Positions 58,030 through 64,000 of a stretch of 64,000 bases of DNA are shown here, one piece after another. The notes beneath the pieces were generated by a model, which saw nothing but the letters and a program-made list of their open reading frames with translations, had not been told where the DNA came from and did no database searches. This DNA comes from UBA3006 sp031401235 (GTDB lineage: Bacteria > Actinomycetota > Acidimicrobiia > Acidimicrobiales > Ilumatobacteraceae), in assembly GCA_031401235.1 (NCBI GenBank), contig JANNRJ010000031.1, positions 1 through 64,000 of the forward strand. The letters run 5' to 3'. Each line of letters starts with the position of its first letter. Within the stretch, counting starts at the first letter, position 1. The position numbers and the translations under genes are program-made.

Positions 58030-58479
58030 TCAATTGGCGAAGATTCGCTTGATGTCGATCGTGAACAAGTCGCCATCCCATCCGACGGGCGTGAAGCTGC
58101 TGGCATTGCTGGCCATGGCCAACTTGTCGATCAACGACGTGAGTTCTAGGGCATTGCCGACACGAACGCCTCGGCCCTGCCCCATGACGGCGTGGTGGCT
58201 ATCGCAGACACTGAAGGCGATCCGGTCGTTGTTTATCAAGTTCCTAGCCAGCACCGACGACGGAGCGACCGTGAAGTAGATGCCCTGATCGACGGACCCT
58301 GCGATCACGACAGCAGCGTGCGGCTGTCTCTGGGGATTCGTCGTTGCGATCGTGGCGTTCCGATGCTGGTTAATGAAGTCAACAACCTGATCTGAAGTCC
58401 AGGACTCCTCAAACAACGAACGGGTGAACTCGCTGGCCCGCTGATGCGATGCGGCAAGAGCTTCAAAAATAGTGGTCAC
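58030..58479 (-). CDS. PNPOx-like flavin/F420 split-barrel protein
   Basis: Protein of 149 residues. VVDFINQHRNATIATTNPQRQPHAAVVIAGSVDQGIYFTVAPSSVLARNLINNDRIAFSVCD is the split-barrel fold of the PPOX group: strand with THIATTxxxGxPH-like, then SxKxRNL-like (here SSVLARNL). Actinobacterial members use F420 or FMN, or bind heme. The lysine often found in the phosphate loop is absent. Reaction unknown. Confidence 0.78.
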   Translation of the reverse strand: MTTIFEALAASHQRASEFTRSLFEESWTSDQVVDFINQHRNATIATTNPQRQPHAAVVIAGSVDQGIYFTVAPSSVLARNLINNDRIAFSVCDSHHAVMGQGRGVRVGNALELTSLIDKLAMASNASSFTPVGWDGDLFTIDIKRIFAN

Positions 58480-58567
58480 GCCAGCGACAGTAGTCCAACG
58501 CGGATACGTCCACGATTAACTTATATTTTCGTAGTACTCAAGCTCTGCGACGCCAGATCCGAACTCA

Positions 58568-59053
58568 TCACTTCTTCAGATCGACAGCCGTTCCGGCACT
58601 AACACGCACTAATTCACTCGGCGATATCGCAAAATTGTCATTCCACGTACCAGCAGCCGCCCACACTTCGTCATATTGCAACAAGTCTGGGTCAACGAAC
58701 ACGCGTAACTGTGTGCTGTGACCAAAGGGAGGCACACCGCCTATGGCGTAACCAGTTGCATTTCGCACGGCATCGGCATCTACCCGTGAACACACGGCCC
58801 CACCTGCCGCGGTCGCCAATTTCTTTTCGTCTAGTTGATTTGCACCACTGACGAATGCCATCACAATTTCTCCATCAACAGCAAATACCAAACTCTTGAC
58901 TATTTGTCCCACTGTCACCCCGATTGCAGCCGCGGCGTCTGCAGCAGTTTTCGTGCCATCAGGGAATCGTCGTGTGGTGATATCAAGTCCGGCTTCCTTC
59001 GCCGCCGATATCACACGTACAACATTGGGATGTAGTTCGGCCATCTCAGTCAT
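58568..59053 (-). CDS. YbaK/EbsC-type aminoacyl-tRNA deacylase
   Basis: Protein of 161 residues. TTRRFPDGTKTAADAAAAIGVTVGQIVKSLVFAVDGEIVMAFVSGANQLDEKKLA and GYAIGGVPPFGH mark the YbaK/PrdX editing domain, including the lysine in IVKSLVF and the GGxxPFG loop. Such domains clear Cys-tRNA-Pro or related mischarged tRNAs. ATG at 59053 overlaps the end of the pterin dehydratase gene by eight bases; 59044 is an alternative. Two truncated copies lie within 1.8 kb. Confidence 0.87.
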   Translation of the reverse strand: MTEMAELHPNVVRVISAAKEAGLDITTRRFPDGTKTAADAAAAIGVTVGQIVKSLVFAVDGEIVMAFVSGANQLDEKKLATAAGGAVCSRVDADAVRNATGYAIGGVPPFGHSTQLRVFVDPDLLQYDEVWAAAGTWNDNFAISPSELVRVSAGTAVDLKK

Positions 59054-59312
59054 TTGTAAATTGACCATAAACGCGATTGATCTCTTTGGCCAAGGCGTGG
59101 TCACGAGCGGTGACCGTTCGCCCTGCATCGTGTGAACTCAACGTAATTTCCACCACATTCCATGACTGGGACCAGTCTGGATGATGGTCAAGTCGCTGTG
59201 CCACCGCGGCAACTTTAGTGATGAAGGCAAATGCCTCTGCAAAATCAGCGAATTCAAACTTTCGAAATAGCGTGCTGTTGCTTTCTACCCATCCCGCTTC
59301 CACTAGGTTCAA
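59046..59312 (-). CDS. pterin-4a-carbinolamine dehydratase
   Basis: Protein of 88 residues. The signature LDHHPDWSQSWNVVEITLSSHDAG holds the catalytic histidines (HH-P-x-W) and the strand VEITLSSHDAGR; ALAKEIN is the end helix. It recycles 4a-hydroxytetrahydropterin for aromatic amino acid hydroxylases, although in many bacteria the partner is missing and the role may be different. It overlaps the YbaK-like gene. Confidence 0.9.
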   Translation of the reverse strand: MNLVEAGWVESNSTLFRKFEFADFAEAFAFITKVAAVAQRLDHHPDWSQSWNVVEITLSSHDAGRTVTARDHALAKEINRVYGQFTND

Positions 59313-59317
59313 CTATC

Positions 59318-61351
59318 TCACTTAATAGGTGCGTGGCAGGCTACGGAGCCCGACCCACTTTCAAGAAACAAAGGCCGATCGCTGACGCAGCGGGCAGAAA
59401 TCTCCGCCGACAATGTCGGACGCAGTTGGCAACGTGTATGGAACCGACAACCCGACGGTGGGTTTGCCGGGCTCGGTAATTCACCTTGCAGCAAAATTCG
59501 TGTGCGGCTCCGTTCAATTTTTGGATCAGGAATTGGCACCGCCGACAACAGTGCTTGGGTGTATGGGTGCTGGGGATGGGCAAAGACATCGCGCACAGGC
59601 CCAGATTCAACGATTGATCCGAGATACATCACGGCAATGTCATCGGCAATGTGTTGAACGACCGAAAGGTCGTGTGACACGAAGAGATATGAAAGGCCCA
59701 GTTTTTCCTGCAGTTCGGCGAGCAAATTGAGCACGCCAGCACGCACACTCACGTCAAGTGCCGACACCGGTTCGTCAAGGGCGAGGACTTTTGGATTCAG
59801 TGCCAAAGCGCGAGCAATTGCAATACGCTGACGTTGACCGCCCGAGAATTCGGATGGATACCGACTGGCATGATCGGGATTGAGGCCAACCAAACGCAAC
59901 AATTCACTCACTCGTCGATCTTGTTCGTCCCGAGCAACTCCAAATGTATTTAACGGCTCGGCGATTGCGTCCCCAACTGGCAAACGTGGGTCTAGAGACG
60001 CGAATGGATCTTGGAATACAATCTGTACGTCTTTGCGCATTGCCAGACGGTCTTTCTTTGACAGTGTCGATACATCGCGACCAAGCACGACAATGGTTCC
60101 AGACTCTGGTGCGACCATGTTCAGAATCTCCAACAGCGTGGTTGTTTTCCCGCATCCGGATTCGCCAACAAGAGCCAGACTGCGACCTTGTCGCAGAACA
60201 AGATTCACTCCATCAACGGCATAGATCGAACCGACGCGACGGCGTAACACCGCGCCCTTCATCAATGGAAAAGTTTTGCTCACACCGCGCACTTCAAGCA
60301 CTGACGAGGTGCTCACATCGCGCTTGAAAATATGAGCCGGACCTTCGGTGAAGAGTCGTCCCGATTCTTGCAATCCTTGAATTTCTGCCTGGCGATTACA
60401 GGCAGTTGCTCGACCCGGTGCAATCTCCAAAAGTTCTGGCACCGACGATGAACACACTTCGGCGGCGGCCGGACAACGCGGTGTGAACGCGCATCCAGGT
60501 GGCAGGGCAACTGGCGAAGGTGGCGAACCGGTGATCGAAGCAAGTCGCGCCCCAGACTTGGCATCGATGCGCGGAATTGAACGCAATAGACCAATCGTGT
60601 ACGGCATCGCTGGACTCTCATACACATTGTCCACGTCGCCAACTTCGACAATTTTTCCGGCGTACATGATCGCGACACGGTCGGCGAGACCAGCCACAAC
60701 TCCCAGATCGTGCGTCACCAGAACAATTGCTGCTCCCGTGATATCACGTGCCCGCTCCAGTACCTCAAGAATTTGAGCCTGCACAGTAACGTCTAGAGCT
60801 GTCGTTGGCTCATCGGCAAGCAAAACTTTGGGTTCATTAGCAATGGCGAGTGCGATCATCACTCTTTGGCGCATGCCACCGCTGAATTCATGTGGGTAGG
60901 ACATCACGCGCTCGTTGGGGCGTGGAATGCCAACGATGTCGAGCAGTTCGATCGCCCGCTTGTTGGCCAATTCGGTTGACGTATCTTGATGAATTAAAAT
61001 TGACTCGGCAATTTGGTGGCCGATAGTTTGCACCGGATTCAGTGCTGATAGCGGATCTTGAAACACCATCGCGATGTCATGACCACGATATTTGGACATC
61101 TCATTATCGTTTAAAGAGAGGAGATTCACGCCGTTGTACAGGATCTCGCCACTCACATCGGCACTTGGAGGCAACAGACCAATTATTGCGAGCGAAGTCA
61201 CTGATTTGCCCGATCCCGATTCACCGACCAAGCCAAGTACTTCCCCGGCTTTGATATCAAGGGTTAAATCTCTAACTGCGCGAACAGTGCCCGATTCACT
61301 GGGGAAGCTCACCGTGAGGTTACGAATTTGGATGAGAGAATTGCTACTCAT
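59318..61351 (-). CDS. dipeptide/oligopeptide ABC transporter, two ATPases fused (DppD-DppF)
   Basis: Protein of 677 residues with two ATP-binding domains. Domain 1 (about 5-325): Walker A GESGSGKSV, signature FSGGMRQRVMIA, Walker B LLADEPTTALD, and the Cys-rich C-terminal oligopeptide region CAFTPRCPAAAEVC. Domain 2 (about 345-675): GESGCGKTT, FSGGQRQRIAIA, ALDEPVSALD, and CRFHTRCQLRPTL. The Cys-x6-Cys tails of Opp/Dpp ATPases carry an Fe-S cluster or zinc. Usually these are two genes. Followed upstream in the operon by dppC and dppB. Confidence 0.92.
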   Translation of the reverse strand: MSSNSLIQIRNLTVSFPSESGTVRAVRDLTLDIKAGEVLGLVGESGSGKSVTSLAIIGLLPPSADVSGEILYNGVNLLSLNDNEMSKYRGHDIAMVFQDPLSALNPVQTIGHQIAESILIHQDTSTELANKRAIELLDIVGIPRPNERVMSYPHEFSGGMRQRVMIALAIANEPKVLLADEPTTALDVTVQAQILEVLERARDITGAAIVLVTHDLGVVAGLADRVAIMYAGKIVEVGDVDNVYESPAMPYTIGLLRSIPRIDAKSGARLASITGSPPSPVALPPGCAFTPRCPAAAEVCSSSVPELLEIAPGRATACNRQAEIQGLQESGRLFTEGPAHIFKRDVSTSSVLEVRGVSKTFPLMKGAVLRRRVGSIYAVDGVNLVLRQGRSLALVGESGCGKTTTLLEILNMVAPESGTIVVLGRDVSTLSKKDRLAMRKDVQIVFQDPFASLDPRLPVGDAIAEPLNTFGVARDEQDRRVSELLRLVGLNPDHASRYPSEFSGGQRQRIAIARALALNPKVLALDEPVSALDVSVRAGVLNLLAELQEKLGLSYLFVSHDLSVVQHIADDIAVMYLGSIVESGPVRDVFAHPQHPYTQALLSAVPIPDPKIERSRTRILLQGELPSPANPPSGCRFHTRCQLRPTLSAEISARCVSDRPLFLESGSGSVACHAPIK

Positions 61352-62259
61352 TTTTTGGCACTCTTGATTGAGCCTGGATCAAACGCATCGCGTAATCCAT
61401 CGCCAATAAAACTCACCGAGAGCACCGTCAATATCAGCGCTGCCCCGGCAAAACTGAACAACCACGGATACGTCAGTGCCGAAGATGTGCCCTCGGCAAT
61501 CAATGTGCCGAGCGAAACATCCGGCGGCTGCACTCCAAAACCCAAAAACGACAAACTTGTCTCGGTAAGGATTGCGCCACCAACATTGAGAGTGGCATCG
61601 ATGATCAGAATCGATGCCACATTGGGTATGAGATGACGGAACACGATCGTGCGCGTCGGTACGCCCATATAACGAGCGGCACGAATAAAGTCACGCTCTC
61701 GAAGACTGAACGTCATCCCACGAATGATTCGGGCGGTGATCATCCAGCCGAATGCCGCTAGAAGCACGACGAACACCAACCAGGTCTTGCCCCGATACAG
61801 CGGAGAGAGTATGGCGATGATCAGGAACGCAGGCAACACGAGCAAGAGATCGACCAGCCACATTAGTACTCGGTCGGTGCGCCCGCTCAGGTACCCAGCG
61901 AAGGCGCCCACCATTGCGGCGAGCCCGGTTGAGAACACCGCGACGAGCAATCCGATGATCAGTGATTTTTGTAATCCGTGAAGTGTGAGGGCATACACAT
62001 CGCCACCAATCTGGGTGGTACCAAAGTAGTGCTCGCGCGACGGAGGCTGAAGCAAATAGAAAAAGTCGAGTTCGTCCCACTTGTGCTTGCTGAAATATGG
62101 CCCAATGAATGCCAGTACGAACATCAATCCGAGAACGATCAAACCGAACACGGCAAGTTTGTGTCGGAAAAATCGCCGGCGCACGAGTTGGCCCCGAGAA
62201 TAGCGTTCGATCGAAGTCGACTCTTCGACATCTGGGACTTCAAGGTCTAGAAGACTCAT
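61348..62259 (-). CDS. dppC: dipeptide ABC transporter permease (DppC-type)
   Basis: Membrane permease of 303 residues. After a cytosolic N terminus, first helix at about 33-55 (KLAVFGLIVLGLMFVLAFIG), then binding-protein-dependent transport domain with the EAA loop REDFIRAARYMGVPTRTIVFRHLIPNVAS (here RDFIRAARYMGVPTRTI). ETSLSFLGFGVQPPDVSLGTLI is the DppC family ending. Overlaps its neighbours on both sides by four bases. Confidence 0.92.
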   Translation of the reverse strand: MSLLDLEVPDVEESTSIERYSRGQLVRRRFFRHKLAVFGLIVLGLMFVLAFIGPYFSKHKWDELDFFYLLQPPSREHYFGTTQIGGDVYALTLHGLQKSLIIGLLVAVFSTGLAAMVGAFAGYLSGRTDRVLMWLVDLLLVLPAFLIIAILSPLYRGKTWLVFVVLLAAFGWMITARIIRGMTFSLRERDFIRAARYMGVPTRTIVFRHLIPNVASILIIDATLNVGGAILTETSLSFLGFGVQPPDVSLGTLIAEGTSSALTYPWLFSFAGAALILTVLSVSFIGDGLRDAFDPGSIKSAKK

Positions 62260-63239
62260 CTCAGTCGAACTCGCGGATCAAGAGCGGCAGTCGTGACATC
62301 GGCAATGAAGCCAGACAACAACACGAGTACAGCGGAGAAGAGCACGATCGCCGAGACGGCATTCACATCATTAGCTTGCACCGAGACGATGAACCACTGC
62401 CCCATCCCATTCCAGCCAAAAATTGTTTCGGTGAACACCGCACCGGTGATGAGCAACCCGAATGAATAGGCAAAAAATGTCGTCATCGGCAAGATCGCCA
62501 CGCGCAAACCATGCTTGAACAAAGCCTGTCGCTTCGTCAGCCCCTTTGCACGTGCCGTACGTAAGTGGTCGCTGCTCAACACATCCAGCATGGCATTGCG
62601 TTGATACCTCGAATAAAAGGCGACCCCACCCAGCGTGATGGACATTGTAGGCAAGATGAGATGTTGGAGTCGGTTGACAAACAGGTCCCAGGTACCGCCG
62701 CCGAGTTCCGGGGTGTATTCACCGACCGTATAGAAAAAAGTTGTTCCGAGGCGACTGTTCAAATTTATTGCTCCAAATTTGAGCAAGATTGCCAATAAGA
62801 ACACGGGCGTAGAAAGCAACACAAAAGAGAGGATTCCAAATGAACGATCAAAAAACTTATATTGGCGCACCGCACTAAATACTCCGGCCAGCACGCCCAA
62901 TACCGAGCCAAGTATCGAACCAATCAACAACAATCGCAAACTCACCCAAATACGCCTTGATATCTCATCATTTATTGAATTTTCCGAAAGGGTCGTACCC
63001 AAATCACCATGGATCACGTCATTGACCCAGGTGCCGTAGCGTTCCAAAATCGGGGTTTTTGTATTCATATTCAGCGCATCAAGTTTGTGGTCAATGGTGC
63101 TTTCAGGTATCGGGGGGTTGCGGCCCTCAAAGTTGGCTCGCGGATTTAACGCACTTGCGGCCAGAAAATAACCCAGCGAAGATGCCAATACAACAAGCAT
63201 CACTAGATTGAGAAATCTCTTATAAATAAAGGTAAGCAC
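62256..63239 (-). CDS. dppB: dipeptide ABC transporter permease (DppB-type)
   Basis: Membrane permease of 327 residues; the first helix (10-30) and the long extracytoplasmic loop with ERYGTWVNDVIHGDLGTTL, then EAA loop DVLSSDHLRTARAKGLTKRQALFKHGLRVAILP and the C-terminal ETIFGWNGMGQWFIVSVQANDVN are those of DppB/OppB. First gene of the leftward dpp operon, divergent from the binding-protein gene. Confidence 0.92.
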   Translation of the reverse strand: MLTFIYKRFLNLVMLVVLASSLGYFLAASALNPRANFEGRNPPIPESTIDHKLDALNMNTKTPILERYGTWVNDVIHGDLGTTLSENSINDEISRRIWVSLRLLLIGSILGSVLGVLAGVFSAVRQYKFFDRSFGILSFVLLSTPVFLLAILLKFGAINLNSRLGTTFFYTVGEYTPELGGGTWDLFVNRLQHLILPTMSITLGGVAFYSRYQRNAMLDVLSSDHLRTARAKGLTKRQALFKHGLRVAILPMTTFFAYSFGLLITGAVFTETIFGWNGMGQWFIVSVQANDVNAVSAIVLFSAVLVLLSGFIADVTTAALDPRVRLR

Positions 63240-63301
63240 GCCTGACCTTCCAAAGCCGTGGAAACGGGTATATGGTACACGGACAGATAAGCAAGGGGAA
63301 C

Positions 63302-63330
63302 AATCGGTGAAAAGTCAATTTTCACCGATT
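63302..63330 (+). repeat. perfect hairpin in the leader of the binding-protein gene
   Basis: AATCGGTGAAAA and its complement TTTTCACCGATT enclose the loop GTCAA. It sits 35 bases before the ATG at 63365, inside a possible short leader frame, and may be an operator or an mRNA structure that controls translation or protects the message. Confidence 0.6.
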
Positions 63331-63351
63331 CAACATTCAAATCCAAAATGA
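63307..63351 (+). CDS. possible 14-residue leader peptide
   Basis: A GTG preceded by AAGGGGAACAAT (63293-63304) opens MKSQFSPIQHSNPK and stops with TGA just before the second copy of AAGGGGAACAAT (63355-63366), the ribosome-binding region of the binding-protein gene. The identical upstream signals suggest both could be translated. The hairpin lies within it. Speculative. Confidence 0.25.
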   Translation: MKSQFSPIQHSNPK

Positions 63352-63364
63352 ACTAAGGGGAACA

Positions 63365-64000
63365 ATGAACAAACGTACAATTCGCCGGTTTGCCATCGTT
63401 GCAGCCATCACATTATTGCCAGTCGTCAGTGCTTCTGCTGTGGCTCAGGCAAAAACAGGTGATGGACCTGACATCAATGAGCAGCCTGTCGGCAAACTCA
63501 AAAAAGGTGGAACCTTCGTCTGGGCGATTAACTCTCTCCCCGACAACTTCAATACCAGTCAGATCGACGGCAATACAGCGGACACTAGTTACATCATGGG
63601 TTCGACCTTACCGACGATGTTCACGGTCGACCTAACCGGTGCACTTGTGGTGGACAAGAATTACGCCACCACCGTCAAACTGACCAGCAAGAAACCACAG
63701 GTCATAACATATTCGATCAATCCAAAAGCAAAGTGGAGCGATGGTAAGGCCGTCGGTCTGGCCGACTTTGTTGGAATGTGGAAGGCGAACAATGGTTCAA
63801 ATCCGGCGTTCGAAGTTGTGTCTACGACTGGTTATGAGGACATTGGAAGCATCAAGAAGGGGTCTGGTGCCAACGACATCGTCGTTACCTTCAAGACCAC
63901 GTACGCGGACTGGCAAGGCCTTTTCGGTGGAATACTTCCAGCATTCCTCACCGCATCTCCAACGGTATTCAATACGGCGTGGAAGAGCGCACCAACCTTG
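63365..64000 (+). CDS. peptide ABC transporter substrate-binding protein (family 5), 3' end outside window
   Basis: First 212 codons. Sec signal peptide with basic start MNKRTIRRF, hydrophobic core VAAITLLPVVSASAV and an AQA-K type cleavage site; no lipobox cysteine. GKLKKGGTFVWAINSLPDNFNTSQIDGNT and SINPKAKWSDGKAVGLADFVGMW follow the SBP_bac_5 pattern. It would feed the divergent dppB-dppC-dppDF transporter. Strong Shine-Dalgarno AAGGGG six bases before the ATG. Confidence 0.9.
   Translation, partial: MNKRTIRRFAIVAAITLLPVVSASAVAQAKTGDGPDINEQPVGKLKKGGTFVWAINSLPDNFNTSQIDGNTADTSYIMGSTLPTMFTVDLTGALVVDKNYATTVKLTSKKPQVITYSINPKAKWSDGKAVGLADFVGMWKANNGSNPAFEVVSTTGYEDIGSIKKGSGANDIVVTFKTTYADWQGLFGGILPAFLTASPTVFNTAWKSAPTL

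Overview
The window reads as a compact chromosome segment from an actinobacterium, most likely of the Acidimicrobiia (freshwater or marine Ilumatobacter-like lineages). This placement is inferred from content, not from a marker-gene search: a luciferase-like F420-type oxidoreductase, several mycothiol-type DinB-fold proteins, a homodimeric AceE, a Gram-positive-type LexA box, and many apparently leaderless genes (TAnnnT six or seven bases before the start codon). Base composition looks only moderately GC-rich. Genes are packed with 4-base ATGA overlaps and gaps of a few bases. I saw no prophage, intact insertion sequence or CRISPR array.

Layout. 1-4.9 kb: SOS box and the start of a leftward gene, an Nfu_N-like protein, an acyl-CoA dehydrogenase, PepA, a cobalamin adenosyltransferase and an HNH nuclease. 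4.9-5.3 kb: an odd tRNA-like gene and two terminators. 5.3-10.7 kb: leftward operon of thioesterase, F420-type oxidoreductase and a heterodimeric ABC exporter. 10.7-19.3 kb: amidase, then a leftward operon lpd - E2 - lipB/lipA fusion - pirin - M24 peptidase, i.e. lipoate synthesis beside lipoate-using subunits. 19.3-24.1 kb: a small anchored protein, a thioredoxin-fold lipoprotein whose CxxC motif is read as UxxC through an in-frame TGA, an OB-fold protein, two TrkA proteins and a KimA-like potassium importer. 24.1-33.2 kb: TIGR01777 protein, SRPBCC protein, ArgJ, heme-dependent N-demethylase, SDR, RNase HI, AceE, HhH-GPD protein, GalE.

33.2-45.6 kb: hydrolase, DsbA-like and DinB-fold proteins, a glycosyltransferase, an acyl-CoA dehydrogenase, a vapBC-type module running into a metallo-hydrolase and a desaturase, sufC-sufS-sufU behind a perfect palindrome, and adenosine deaminase. 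45.6-59.3 kb is the accessory part: MarR/DoxX pair, two more toxin-antitoxin modules, small stress or enzyme families (GNAT, ASCH, EthD, YCII, DUF1905, pentapeptide repeats), two paralogous membrane proteins, an S9 peptidase, and gene debris including two truncated copies of the YbaK gene that lies intact just beyond. 59.3-64.0 kb: dipeptide ABC transporter (fused double ATPase, two permeases, divergent binding protein cut by the window end).

The strongest candidate for something undescribed is the putative selenoprotein at 19818-20351: the TGA replaces the first cysteine of the redox motif, the downstream frame continues through a complete thioredoxin fold, and a hairpin with a GG-starting loop sits 26 bases after the TGA, where a bacterial SECIS would be. 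Next are the LipB-LipA fusion, the aberrant tRNA, and the palindromic operator before the suf genes.
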